DNA of 24,710 nt from positions 1-24,710 of the forward strand of contig DHXA01000024.1 of assembly GCA_002413455.1 (NCBI GenBank), given 5' to 3'. The translations under genes and the position numbers were made by a program. Source of the DNA: Rhodanobacter sp. UBA5168 (GTDB lineage Bacteria; Pseudomonadota; Gammaproteobacteria; Xanthomonadales; Rhodanobacteraceae). Within the stretch, counting starts at the first letter, position 1. The number at the start of each line of letters is the position of its first letter. The notes beneath the pieces were generated by a model. That model worked only from the letters and a program-made list of their open reading frames with translations. It was not told the origin of the DNA and ran no database searches. Shown piece by piece: positions 7,337 to 16,219 of this stretch.

Positions 7337-9043
7337 ATGACTGACCAACCCACCGACAAGCCAGCCGCGCCGTCCACCGACGCACCGCTCAATCCCGAAC
7401 GCCGCCGCCTTCTCGGCGGCATGGCGATGGCTGGTGCGGCACTCACCCTGGGCGCTTGCACACCGCTCGATGGCAACCGCCCGGCCGCGGCCGGCACGCA
7501 GGAGCTGCCTGCCGCGGTGCTCGATGCGCTGCTGCGCCAGCACATCCAGCAGGTGGTGGTGCTGTACGCCGAGAACCGCAGCTTCAACAATCTGTTTGCG
7601 CAATTCCCCGGGCTGGCGCAACCGCTGAAGAACCTCGACGCGCCCGAATACCGCCAACGCGATCGCGACGGCAGCCTGCTCACTACCTTGCCACCGATCT
7701 GGGGCGGCCTCGCGCCGCATGCGCAAACCCTCGACGGCCGGCATTACCAGATCGACGAGCATGCGATTACCGGTCTGCCGAACCAGCCGTTCGCGCTGCG
7801 CACCGCCGAGGGTGCACCGCTGCCACACGGCGTGGTCACCCGCGACCTGGTGCATCGCTTCTACGAAAACCAGCTGCAGATCAACGGTGGCCGCAACGAC
7901 GGTTTTGTCGCCTGGGGCAACACCGGCGCGATGGTGATGGGCCACTACGCCGACGGCGCCGCGAACCTGCGCCTATGGCAGCTCGCGCAGCAATACACCC
8001 TGTGCGACAACTTCTTCATGGGCACCTTCGGCGGCTCGTTCCTCAACCATCACTACCTCGCCGCCGCACAGCCGCCGTTCTATCCGGATGCCGATCGGAG
8101 CCCGGCCAAGATCCAGATCGCCGTGGTGGAAGGCGACGATCCCGCCGGCATCCGTCCGAAACTGGCTGACGACTCGCCGGCCAGCGCAATGCAGGGCCGC
8201 TCGAAATTCGCCGCACCCGACGCCCTCACGCCCGATTTCTGGGCGGTCAACACGATGGGTCCGGCCTACGCGCCGGCCTTCACCCACGACAAGCACGACC
8301 CGTTGAGCGCCGATGCCACCAGTCCGTCCACACTGCCGCCCCAGGCGCACCCGACCATCGGCGATGCGCTGTCGCAGGCCGGTGTCGACTGGGCATGGTA
8401 CGCCGGCGGCTGGCAGCTCGCGCTGGACGGTCACGGCGATGGCGACCACCACGTGTTTCCGGAAGTACCGAATTTCCAGATCCATCACCAACCGTTCAAT
8501 TATTTCCGCCAGTTCGCACCGGGTACGTCGGCACGGCAGCAGCACCTGCGCGACGCCGGCGTCGGCAGCACCGCCGACAGCAACCACTTCATTGCCGCGA
8601 TCGAGGCCGGCACGCTGCCGCCAGTGTCCTTCTACAAGCCGCAAGGCGATCTCAACATGCATGCCGGCTATTCCAGCGTGGCCGCGGGCGACCAGCACCT
8701 GGCGCAAGTGATCGAGGCAATGCGGAAGAGTCCGCAATGGCCGCATATGCTGGTGGTGATTACGGTGGACGAGAACGGTGGCTGGTGGGACCACGTGGCA
8801 CCGCCCAAGGGCGATCGCTGGGGGCCGGGTTCGCGCATCCCCGCGCTGATCGTGTCGCCGTTCGCGAAAAGAGGCTTTGTCGACCACACCATCTACGACA
8901 CGGGCTCGATCCTTCGTTTCATCACCCGCCGCTTTGGCTTGAAGCAGTTGCCCGGACTCAAGCTGCGCGATGCCGCCATGATCGCTGCCGGCGGACCGCC
9001 ACCGGGCGACCTCACCGCCGCCCTGCAATTCGACGCCAGCTGA
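7337..9043 (+). CDS. AcpA-like acid phosphatase / phosphoesterase-family phospholipase C, Tat-exported lipoprotein
   Basis: This encodes 568 residues of the phosphoesterase family (PF04185) that contains Francisella AcpA and bacterial phospholipases C. The N-terminus carries a Tat-like RRRLLGG (22-28), a hydrophobic stretch and a lipobox LGAC with Cys41. The mature protein would then be exported folded and anchored to a membrane. Candidate catalytic and metal residues are visible: Glu79-Asn80 in YAENRSF, the nucleophile-like Ser234 in TFGGSFLNHHY, and Asp478-Glu479 in VITVDENGGWWDH. The family cleaves phosphomonoesters or phospholipid headgroups; overall pattern (no C-terminal phospholipase C repeats) fits the acid phosphatase branch better. 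The start has no strong ribosome site. Proline iminopeptidase follows after 27 bases, probably co-transcribed. Confidence 0.9.
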   Translation: MTDQPTDKPAAPSTDAPLNPERRRLLGGMAMAGAALTLGACTPLDGNRPAAAGTQELPAAVLDALLRQHIQQVVVLYAENRSFNNLFAQFPGLAQPLKNLDAPEYRQRDRDGSLLTTLPPIWGGLAPHAQTLDGRHYQIDEHAITGLPNQPFALRTAEGAPLPHGVVTRDLVHRFYENQLQINGGRNDGFVAWGNTGAMVMGHYADGAANLRLWQLAQQYTLCDNFFMGTFGGSFLNHHYLAAAQPPFYPDADRSPAKIQIAVVEGDDPAGIRPKLADDSPASAMQGRSKFAAPDALTPDFWAVNTMGPAYAPAFTHDKHDPLSADATSPSTLPPQAHPTIGDALSQAGVDWAWYAGGWQLALDGHGDGDHHVFPEVPNFQIHHQPFNYFRQFAPGTSARQQHLRDAGVGSTADSNHFIAAIEAGTLPPVSFYKPQGDLNMHAGYSSVAAGDQHLAQVIEAMRKSPQWPHMLVVITVDENGGWWDHVAPPKGDRWGPGSRIPALIVSPFAKRGFVDHTIYDTGSILRFITRRFGLKQLPGLKLRDAAMIAAGGPPPGDLTAALQFDAS

Positions 9044-9070
9044 TCACCCGACTGTACGGACGACCTTCCC

Positions 9071-10024
9071 ATGCGCCAGATGTACCCCGACATCGAGCCG
9101 TACCAGACCCACCGCCTCGCGGTCGACCCGCTGCACACGCTGCATGTGGAGGAATGCGGCAACCCCGACGGTCTGCCGGTGGTGTTCCTGCATGGCGGCC
9201 CCGGCGCGGGACTGGCCACCTACCACCGACGCTTCTTCGATCCGGCGCGTTACCGCGTCGTGCTGTTCGATCAGCGCGGTGCCGGCAGATCCACCCCGTT
9301 CGCCGAACTCACCGACAACACCACCTGGCACCTGGTCGCCGACATCGAGACGATTCGCGAGCAGCTCGGCATCGAACGCTGGGTGGTGTTCGGCGGTTCG
9401 TGGGGATCGACGCTGGCGCTGGCCTATGCGCAGACGCATCCCGAACGCGTACTCGCGCTGGTGTTGCGCGGCATCTTTCTGGGGCGGCCGCCGGAGCTGA
9501 GCTGGTTCAACGAGGTGGACGGCGGCGCCTCGCAGATTTTCCCCGAGCGCTGGGCGCGCTTCCTCGATTTCATCCCGCCCGAGGAACGCGACTCGATGCT
9601 GGACGCCTACTGGCGCCGCCTGACCAGCAACGACGAAGCGGTGCGCCTTGCCGCCGCAAAGGCATGGAGCGCATGGGAAGGCGGCAGCACCACGCTGCTG
9701 CACGATCCCGACGGTGGCGGCGATTTCGACGATCCGCACAAGGCGGTCAGCCTGGCCGTAATGGAAGCCCACTATTTTCGCCATGCCATCTTTCTCGAAC
9801 CCGACCAGCTGCTGCGCGACATCGATCGTATCCGGCACATCCCAGCCTCCATCGTGCACGGCCGCTACGACATCATCTGCCCGGTGCGGAATGCGTGGGA
9901 CCTGAGCCAGGCATGGCCGGAGGCGGACCTGCACGTGGTGCTGGCCGGCCACAGTGCGGCCGACCCGGCGATCGTCGATCAACTGGTGCAGGCTACCGAC
10001 CGGCTGGCCGATCGATACGTCTAG
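9071..10024 (+). CDS. pip: Proline iminopeptidase (S33 family)
   Basis: This encodes 317 residues of the alpha/beta-hydrolase S33 family that removes N-terminal proline from peptides in the cytoplasm. Signatures are HGGPGAG (oxyanion region), DQRGAGRS, and the nucleophile elbow GGSWGS with Ser110. Asp267 in HGRYDIICP and His294 in LAGHSA complete the triad; Ser110 and His294 match the numbering I recall for Xanthomonas enzymes. No signal peptide is seen. The cap region (about 140-230) is rich in Trp and acidic residues, as in the family. It follows the AcpA-like gene by 27 bases and ends 15 bases before the convergent AsmA-like gene. Confidence 0.96.
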   Translation: MRQMYPDIEPYQTHRLAVDPLHTLHVEECGNPDGLPVVFLHGGPGAGLATYHRRFFDPARYRVVLFDQRGAGRSTPFAELTDNTTWHLVADIETIREQLGIERWVVFGGSWGSTLALAYAQTHPERVLALVLRGIFLGRPPELSWFNEVDGGASQIFPERWARFLDFIPPEERDSMLDAYWRRLTSNDEAVRLAAAKAWSAWEGGSTTLLHDPDGGGDFDDPHKAVSLAVMEAHYFRHAIFLEPDQLLRDIDRIRHIPASIVHGRYDIICPVRNAWDLSQAWPEADLHVVLAGHSAADPAIVDQLVQATDRLADRYV

Positions 10025-10039
10025 CCTGACGCGTCCGGC

Positions 10040-12208
10040 TCAACGCGTCGAGGTGGCTTCGGCCGGAATCAGATCCGGCTGCGCCTCGTACCAGCGCCGG
10101 GCATGCAGCAGATGGAAGTGGCGCTTGCCGTCGGCCAGTGCCACGCCCAGCCCCAGCACGCCCCAGCGCGCGTAGAGATCGCCACGCGGCTGGCCGTCGC
10201 TCACGCGCAGATGCGCAAACAAGTCGATGCGCTCATTGCTCCCCACCAGATGATCGAGGATGAAATCGCCACGTTGCGCTTCTACCTCGGCATGCGCGGT
10301 GGCCTGGCCGTCGTCGATCATGTTGGCGATCCATTTGGGGAATGCGCTGCGATCGGCGAACAGCGACAGCAGCAGGCTGACATCCTTCATCACCAGCGTG
10401 GCGCTGCCGCGCAAACGCATGGGGTGATCCCAATCCAGACGTCCATGCTGCAAGGTCACCCTGGCCCACCACGGCGGCGCGCTGGAACCCTCCACGCGCA
10501 CGCCGTCCAGATTCAGCGTGAAGTTCTTCAGATCGAAGGCGTGGCCGGCGCGTTGGGCGCGATCGATCCGGGTATCCATCGTGAGCTTGCCGGCGAGGCG
10601 CGATACGCCGAGCGCCAATCGTGCGGCCGCGCTGCTCATCTGCATGCGGCCAGCACTCACATCGCCCTTGCCATCGATGCTGAAGTCGGTGGACATCTGA
10701 CCGGTGCCTTGCAGGAAGTACAGACTCTTGCCGGGTAGATAGCGGTTGTAGGCGCGCAGGTCGGGGATGTCCGCACCGGCGAAATGCAGCCGGGCGGTGA
10801 ACGCCTGGCGGAACCTGGCCAGGTCATCTGACGACTGCAGGTTCACCTGCAGCGCGTGACCGCGCAGATAGGGCTGGCTCGGCGCGATGCGTGGCGCCAG
10901 CGTAAAACGCTTCATGGCGAGATCCGCCAGCAGGCGCGCGCCACCCGCGCCGGCGACGACGCGGGCCTGCGCCTGCGCATTGCCGGCGAACACGTTGTCG
11001 AGGATGTTCGCCGCCAGCGCTACCTGCGGCACGTCGACGCGCGTGCCCGGCGCCAGCCGCCCGGCATCGACGTGCAGGGCGCCGACGATATCGCCCGCGC
11101 CGTCCAGTTGCAGCCAGGGTGCGGACATCACCAAGGGCGTCAGCCAGCTCAGCGAAGCGAAGTGCCAGCGGCCTTCAACGCTGCCGGATAGCAGCCGCAG
11201 CACCTCGCTGGCCGAACGCCGCGGGAATACATGCCGACTGGCAAATCGCAGATGCGCTTCCAGCTGGTTGGGCGCCGTGGCGCTGCCGCTGCCCGCCGGT
11301 GGCGGGATCCTTGCGTCGATCATCACGGCGTCGGCCTGCACGGCAAGATCGAGCTGGCCGCGGCGCTGTTGCTGAGATCCATCGGCATCGGTGATAGCCA
11401 CCGGCGCGTTCCACTGCAGATGTCCGCCGGGCGCCAGGGTGCCGTGATCCAGCAGCAAATTCGCGCTCAGGTGACCGCCCCGCGGCGACAGCCTGACCGC
11501 CAGCGCACCGGCCTTGTCGGCACCCAGCGCGATCGCCGGCGTTGCGCCTTCCGCAACGGCGTGGATCTTCGCGCGCTCAAGTTTCTGCCAACCCGGCGGT
11601 TGCTCGTGAGTGAAGGGATCGAATGCAAAGTGGACGTCCAGCCTGGCATCGCGCAACAGCTCCAGTTGCCGGTAGTGCACACGCGCCTTCGGCATCAGGA
11701 CGTGCGAGGGGGAAATGGCTGTCGAACCGCCGCGCAGTTGATGGGTGAAGCCAAGCTCGGCCTCGCCATCACCCTCGGCGACCAGATCACCCAGGCGCAC
11801 CTGCCGCAACGACACCGTGCTGATGCGATCGGCCGTGATGCGCCAGGCATCGCTCCGCCACGGCGGCGGCTTGAGGTCGACGCTGGTCGGCTGGACATCG
11901 AGGTCCACCGCCGTGGTGTGGACCGGCCCGAAACGCAGTTCGTGCCGAAGCAGCGGCCACAGCATGATGCGGCCGCTCGCCGCATCGCCCCGCGCGCTCC
12001 ACAGCAATTGTCGCGCGTGACCATGCAGCCGCAGCTCATACGCATGGATCTGTCCCGGCCACAGCGTCCACGCCCAGGCCCACTGCGCATGAAAAATTTC
12101 CGGCTTGCGATTGACCTCGACCGGAGCCAGCGGGCTATTGAGAAAGAGATTGCCGCCGATCAGGTAAAGCGCATACAGCACACCCAACAGCCACAGCAGT
12201 CGACGCAT
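10040..12208 (-). CDS. Membrane-anchored AsmA-like protein of unknown function
   Basis: The frame gives 722 residues from the ATG at 12208. In-frame ATGs at 12229 and 12262 are possible, but 12208 places a short basic start directly before one membrane segment (LLWLLGVLYALYLIGGNLFL). The rest is predicted periplasmic, with many alternating hydrophobic strands and repeated phrases such as DLKNFTLNLDGVRVEG, RLHFAGADIPDLRAYNRYLP and GHALQVNLQ. That style is typical of AsmA-like and related long beta-rich envelope proteins that bridge membranes for lipid transfer or restrain outer-membrane assembly. I cannot name the subfamily. It is a stand-alone - strand gene between pip and a GST, with convergent and divergent neighbours, so it has its own promoter. 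Assignment to the AsmA-like group is inference from pattern. Confidence 0.75.
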   Translation of the reverse strand: MRRLLWLLGVLYALYLIGGNLFLNSPLAPVEVNRKPEIFHAQWAWAWTLWPGQIHAYELRLHGHARQLLWSARGDAASGRIMLWPLLRHELRFGPVHTTAVDLDVQPTSVDLKPPPWRSDAWRITADRISTVSLRQVRLGDLVAEGDGEAELGFTHQLRGGSTAISPSHVLMPKARVHYRQLELLRDARLDVHFAFDPFTHEQPPGWQKLERAKIHAVAEGATPAIALGADKAGALAVRLSPRGGHLSANLLLDHGTLAPGGHLQWNAPVAITDADGSQQQRRGQLDLAVQADAVMIDARIPPPAGSGSATAPNQLEAHLRFASRHVFPRRSASEVLRLLSGSVEGRWHFASLSWLTPLVMSAPWLQLDGAGDIVGALHVDAGRLAPGTRVDVPQVALAANILDNVFAGNAQAQARVVAGAGGARLLADLAMKRFTLAPRIAPSQPYLRGHALQVNLQSSDDLARFRQAFTARLHFAGADIPDLRAYNRYLPGKSLYFLQGTGQMSTDFSIDGKGDVSAGRMQMSSAAARLALGVSRLAGKLTMDTRIDRAQRAGHAFDLKNFTLNLDGVRVEGSSAPPWWARVTLQHGRLDWDHPMRLRGSATLVMKDVSLLLSLFADRSAFPKWIANMIDDGQATAHAEVEAQRGDFILDHLVGSNERIDLFAHLRVSDGQPRGDLYARWGVLGLGVALADGKRHFHLLHARRWYEAQPDLIPAEATSTR

Positions 12209-12441
12209 GGGTGAAGACAGTATGCGCATCAGGTTCGGTTCGTGACATGGACGGCCCAGCATGGCGAGCTTTGCGTGATGGCATGGTGGAGCGTGGGCGT
12301 TCCGTGCCTGCGCCGCGTTGCCAACTGCCCGGTGGAACCCGGCGGTTAATCACCGGCGACGTTGAACCGGCGCAAGAAACGGATGGTTCGGGGTGGCGGT
12401 GCCGTCCACACTGCGCATCAACCCCTACAGGAATGCGCGCC

Positions 12442-13083
12442 ATGCTGACCTTGTTCGACTATCTGCCTTCGCGGAACGCGTGGAAGGTACGGCTGCTGCT
12501 GAATCAGCTTGGCCGGCCCTACCGCACCGTACCGATCAGCATCTTCGAGGGCGAAGGCCAGACCGCGGAGTTCCGGCGCATCAATCCGACCGGCACGGTG
12601 CCGGCGATCCAGTTGGAGGATGGTCGCGTGCTGGCCGAATCGAACGCGATCCTCGCGTACCTCGCCGAGGGCACACCGTATCTGCCGAGCGATCCGTTCG
12701 ACCGCGCCAAGGTGCAGCAATGGCTGCATTTCGAGCAGGAGCGGGTGGAATCGGTGATCGGATCGCTGCGCCACTGGACGATGACCGGCAAGCTGGCGCG
12801 TCGCTCGCCAGAGCTGATCGGGGCCAAGCGCAGCGCCGCCGTGCGGTCGCTGGGCATTCTGGAAAGCGAATTGTCGACGCGGCCATTCATCGCCGGCGAC
12901 CGCTATAGCATCGCCGACATGGCGATATTCGCCTATGCCAGCCGCGCGGAGGAAGCCGGCCTGTCGCTGGAGATGTACCCGCACGTTCGTGCGTGGACCG
13001 CGCGCGTCGAGGCACAGCCGGGCTTTCTCGCCACCACGCATCCGTACTCGATCGATCCGTATTCGATGCGCGAGTTGCCCTGA
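12442..13083 (+). CDS. Glutathione S-transferase family protein
   Basis: This encodes 213 residues. The N-terminal thioredoxin-like domain has LFDYLPSRNAWKVRLLLNQLG (candidate catalytic Ser near residue 10) and the glutathione-binding VPAIQLEDGRVLAESNAIL, with the cis-Pro in TVPAI and Glu-Ser that contact glutathione. The C-terminal helical domain (about 85-205) contains the conserved FIAGDRYSIADMAIFAYA. The frame stays open upstream to 12211, but the ATG at 12442 has AGGA nine bases before it and starts at the canonical first strand. It could be a detoxifying or isomerase-type GST; substrate unknown. It is divergent from the AsmA-like gene and is followed after 72 bases by the M1 aminopeptidase on the same strand. 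Confidence 0.93.
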   Translation: MLTLFDYLPSRNAWKVRLLLNQLGRPYRTVPISIFEGEGQTAEFRRINPTGTVPAIQLEDGRVLAESNAILAYLAEGTPYLPSDPFDRAKVQQWLHFEQERVESVIGSLRHWTMTGKLARRSPELIGAKRSAAVRSLGILESELSTRPFIAGDRYSIADMAIFAYASRAEEAGLSLEMYPHVRAWTARVEAQPGFLATTHPYSIDPYSMRELP

Positions 13084-13155
13084 CCCGGCTTTCGTCACGG
13101 GCGGTGGCAGCGGCGGCGATGGCATACTCGGGGTTTTCCGGCCCGAGAGTTCCCC

Positions 13156-15012
13156 ATGCGCCTGCTCCCTGCCCTCGCCTTCGGCACATTGATGTTGCCG
13201 CTGGCCGCCTACGCCAACGATCCGAACTCCTACGCGCAGCCCGACCAGGTGCGCGTGACCCATCTGGATCTCGATCTGAAGATCGACTTCCCGCGCAAGC
13301 AACTCGACGGCCTGGCCACGCTGAAGCTGGACTGGAAGAATCCGAAGGCGCAGTCGCTGGTGCTGGACACGCGTGACCTGAAGATCGCCAAGATCGAGGC
13401 GCTCGGCGCCGACGGCCGGGCGACGCCGCTGACATACGCCCTGGCGCCGCGCGACAAGCAGCTCGGCAGCAAGCTGACCATCGCCACGCCGAGGCATCCG
13501 GCGCAGGTACGCATCGTCTACACCACCTCGCCCGAAGCCTCCGGTCTGCAGTGGCTGACGCCGGCGCAGACCGCTGACAAGAAACTGCCGTTCATGTTTT
13601 CGCAGTCCGAATCGATCCACGCGCGCTCGTGGGTGCCGCTGCAGGATTCGCCGGTGATCCGTTTCACCTATCACGCGCACGTCGGCGCACCGAAGGACGT
13701 GCGCGTGGTGATGAGTGCGATCAACGATGCGAAGCACCCATTGAATGGTGATTTCACGTTCGACCAGCCGCACCCGATCCCGTCTTACCTGCTGGCGATC
13801 GGCGCCGGCGACATCGCGGCAAAGGAAACCGGGCCGCGTTCGGCCGTCTATGCGGAGCCGTCGATCGTGGACAAGGCCGCGCACGAATTCGAGGACACCG
13901 AGAAGCTGATCGCCACCACCGAACTGTTGTACGGCCCGTATGCGTGGGGACGCTATGACATCCTGGTGCTGCCGCCATCGTTCCCGTACGGCGGCATGGA
14001 GAACCCGAACATGACGTTCGCCACGCCGACCGTGCTGGTGGGCGACAAGAGCCTGGTCTCGCTGGTCTCGCACGAACTGGCGCATTCGTGGTCGGGCAAC
14101 CTGGTGACCAGCGCCGCGTGGCGCGACATCTGGCTCAACGAGGGGTTCACCACCTACGTACAGGGCCGCATCACCGAGGCGGTCTACGGCAAGCCGCTGG
14201 CCGACGAGGAAGCGCTGCTGTCCGCACGCGCGCTGCAGAAGGGCATCGGCGCGATGCCGGCCAACTCGCAGAAGCTGGCGCCCGATCCGCGCGGCGTGGG
14301 CGCCGACGACTCGCTGTCCGACGTGGCGTACGACAAGGGCTCGTGGTTCCTGCGCACGCTGGAGCTGCGCTTCGGCCGCGCGGCGTTCGACGATTATCTC
14401 AAGGGCTACTTCAGTCATTTCGCCTGGCACAGCATCACCACCGAGCAGATGCTCGACTACATGAAGCCGAACCTGATCGAGAAGTACCCCGGCAAGATGA
14501 GCTGGGACGAGGTGAAGGCATGGGTCTACGGCACCGGCATCCCGAAGAACGCGCCGCTGCCCGACTCGCCGCGCTTCAACGCGCTCGACCGCGAGCGCAG
14601 CGACTTCCTCGCCGGCAAGCTGGCCGCCGACAAGCTCGATGCGAAGGGCTGGAACACGCAGGAATGGATGTACTTCCTCGATCGCCTGCCCGACGTGGCG
14701 CCGCTGGACAAGCTGCAGCAGCTGGACGCCGCATGGCACCTCACCGGCACGCCGAATGCCGAGATCGGCATGCGCTGGTACAGCCATGCGATCGCCGGCG
14801 GTGATAAAGACGTCTGGACAGCCGCCGCCGAACACATGACCCGGATCGGCCGGCTCTACCTGACCACGCCCCTGTACAAGGCCTTGGTGAAAACACCGGA
14901 CGGCCTTGCCTATGCCGAGCAAGTCTATGCCCGCGCGAAAGCCGGCTACCACCCGCTGACCCAGCAGGTGGTGGAGTCAGTTTTTGCCTCGGCAAAAACT
15001 GCGCATAAGTAA
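13156..15012 (+). CDS. Periplasmic M1-family aminopeptidase (leukotriene A4 hydrolase-like)
   Basis: This encodes 618 residues with a Sec signal peptide (MRLLPALAFGTLMLPLAAYA). The zinc site is HELAH (306-310) plus Glu329 in NEGFTTY, exactly the HExxH-X18-E spacing of family M1. The substrate-binding GGMENPN lies at 279-285 and the proton-donor Tyr392 in AYDKGSW. A C-terminal helical domain (about 480-610) is like that of leukotriene A4 hydrolase. It would trim N-terminal residues from peptides in the periplasm. The last coding bases form half of a perfect hairpin (14978-15001), so the final residues may have been supplied by an inserted palindrome. The hydrolase gene follows after 69 bases containing another stem and a ten-G run. 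A possible -10 (CATACT, 13123-13128) precedes the start. Confidence 0.95.
   Translation: MRLLPALAFGTLMLPLAAYANDPNSYAQPDQVRVTHLDLDLKIDFPRKQLDGLATLKLDWKNPKAQSLVLDTRDLKIAKIEALGADGRATPLTYALAPRDKQLGSKLTIATPRHPAQVRIVYTTSPEASGLQWLTPAQTADKKLPFMFSQSESIHARSWVPLQDSPVIRFTYHAHVGAPKDVRVVMSAINDAKHPLNGDFTFDQPHPIPSYLLAIGAGDIAAKETGPRSAVYAEPSIVDKAAHEFEDTEKLIATTELLYGPYAWGRYDILVLPPSFPYGGMENPNMTFATPTVLVGDKSLVSLVSHELAHSWSGNLVTSAAWRDIWLNEGFTTYVQGRITEAVYGKPLADEEALLSARALQKGIGAMPANSQKLAPDPRGVGADDSLSDVAYDKGSWFLRTLELRFGRAAFDDYLKGYFSHFAWHSITTEQMLDYMKPNLIEKYPGKMSWDEVKAWVYGTGIPKNAPLPDSPRFNALDRERSDFLAGKLAADKLDAKGWNTQEWMYFLDRLPDVAPLDKLQQLDAAWHLTGTPNAEIGMRWYSHAIAGGDKDVWTAAAEHMTRIGRLYLTTPLYKALVKTPDGLAYAEQVYARAKAGYHPLTQQVVESVFASAKTAHK
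14978..15001. repeat. Perfect 10-bp hairpin overlapping the end of the aminopeptidase gene
   Basis: CAGTTTTTGC (14978-14987) and GCAAAAACTG (14992-15001) flank CTCG, closed by a C-G pair, a pattern known to make stable RNA tetraloops. It lies within the last about 12 codons, the A/T tract stands out in GC-rich coding sequence, and there is no T-run after it. It looks like a palindromic repeat element or a transcript-end stabiliser. Confidence 0.75.
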
Positions 15013-15020
15013 GCCTGAGA

Positions 15021-15047
15021 CCCTCCTCTGCGAAGCAGGGGGGGGGG
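15021..15047. repeat. Stem-loop with a ten-G homopolymer tract
   Basis: CCCTCCTCTGC (15021-15031) can pair, with two G-U pairs, with GCAG followed by G residues (15035-15045) around a GAA loop. The G run covers 15038-15047, ten bases. It lies between the aminopeptidase stop and the hydrolase start (15082). The run is the longest homopolymer I noticed and may vary in length. Confidence 0.6.
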
Positions 15048-15081
15048 TTGATTCCCGTCACGACCCCACCAAGAAATCATC

Positions 15082-16068
15082 ATGTCGCCATCAACGAACA
15101 CCACCACTCCGCTCTGGAAACGCATGCTGTTCCGCCGGCTGAAATTCCTGGCGTGGCTGGTGGCGCTGCTGGTCATCGTGCTGGGCGGCAGTTACCTTTT
15201 TGCGCCGCAATGGCTGATGCAGGCCAACGTCAAGCGCGAAGCGATGGCCGCGCACCTGGACAAGCATTCGGTGCAGACCGGCGACACGCGCTGGGTCTAC
15301 TACGAAGGCGGTGATGGCCCGACCATCGTGCTGTTGCATGGTTTCGTTGCGGACCGGAACGTCTGGCTGCCCGTGGCCAAGCTGCTGACCCCGCATTTCC
15401 ATCTGATCATTCCGGACCTGCCCGGTTGGGGCGAGTCCTCGCGCGATGCCGGCGCCAGCTACAACATCGACGCCCAGGCCGCACGGCTGGATGCGTTCGT
15501 GCAGGCTTTGCACCTGCAGCGTTTCGTGCTGGTCGGCCATTCGACGGGCGGGGCGATCGCCAGCGTGTACGCCAGCGCGCACCCCGAGCATGTCGCCGAG
15601 CTGGCACTGGTCGACAGCTTCGGCCTGAAGGCCACGCCGAACGCGTTCGACCGCGCGGCGCTGGCCGGCAGGAACCCGTTCGTGTTCGACGACCGCGCCG
15701 GGTTTGCCCGCGCCACCGCGCTGGCGTTCGAAAAGCCGCTAAATCTACCCGGTCGTTTCGTCGACGTGCTGGTCAGGCGCAACCAGCAGGATCGCGCCTT
15801 CATCGAGCGCAGCTTCAACGAGCTGCGCGAACCATCGCAATATCTTGCCGTGCAAAGCCGGCTCGGCCAGCTGGACATGCCGGTGCTGGGGCTGTGGTGC
15901 CACGACGACAGGATCGTCGATATCTCCGCGCTGGACGCCCTGCGCAACGGCCTGAGCGCCGCCAGCACGATCAGCACCAGCATGATCAATGGCTGCAACC
16001 ACATGCCGATGCTGGAAAAACCCGAGCAGACCGCGCAGATCCTCACGGGATTCGCCTTGTCGCATTGA
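15082..16068 (+). CDS. Membrane-anchored alpha/beta-hydrolase (lipase/esterase-like)
   Basis: This encodes 328 residues with a single N-terminal membrane segment (about 23-41, LKFLAWLVALLVIVLGGSYLF), so the catalytic domain likely faces the periplasm. The fold shows LLHGFVADRNVW (oxyanion region), PDLPGWGESS, nucleophile elbow GHSTGG with Ser154, the acid Asp276 in LWCHDDRIVD, and His307 in GCNHMPMLEKP. It resembles single-span alpha/beta-hydrolases sometimes called lipases, but substrate cannot be told from sequence. No strong ribosome site precedes the ATG. A fatty acid hydroxylase-family gene follows about 150 bases later, suggesting but not proving a lipid role. The upstream G tract could affect expression if it slips. 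Confidence 0.9.
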   Translation: MSPSTNTTTPLWKRMLFRRLKFLAWLVALLVIVLGGSYLFAPQWLMQANVKREAMAAHLDKHSVQTGDTRWVYYEGGDGPTIVLLHGFVADRNVWLPVAKLLTPHFHLIIPDLPGWGESSRDAGASYNIDAQAARLDAFVQALHLQRFVLVGHSTGGAIASVYASAHPEHVAELALVDSFGLKATPNAFDRAALAGRNPFVFDDRAGFARATALAFEKPLNLPGRFVDVLVRRNQQDRAFIERSFNELREPSQYLAVQSRLGQLDMPVLGLWCHDDRIVDISALDALRNGLSAASTISTSMINGCNHMPMLEKPEQTAQILTGFALSH

Positions 16069-16219
16069 ATCGCTGCTGCCCGGCCGGCGCCGCCGTATCG
16101 CTCCGGTCACGCGCGAGTCAGCCACCCCGAGCACATCATCGTGAATTGCGGATGACAACATGGGAGAATGGACTCATTGCCCGCAGTGAGCCCTTGCCTC
16201 CTTGCACGAAAACGGAACG

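Noticed and set aside
8395..10029. A + strand open frame spanning the AcpA-like gene and pip in another frame
   Set aside because: It overlaps two genes with conserved catalytic residues and has an Arg-rich shadow composition.
12418..14952. An 844-codon open frame on the - strand across the GST and M1 aminopeptidase genes
   Set aside because: It is antisense to two clear enzymes whose zinc and glutathione motifs are on the + strand. The product is rich in Arg, His and Gln with no domain, which is the normal shadow of GC-rich coding sequence.
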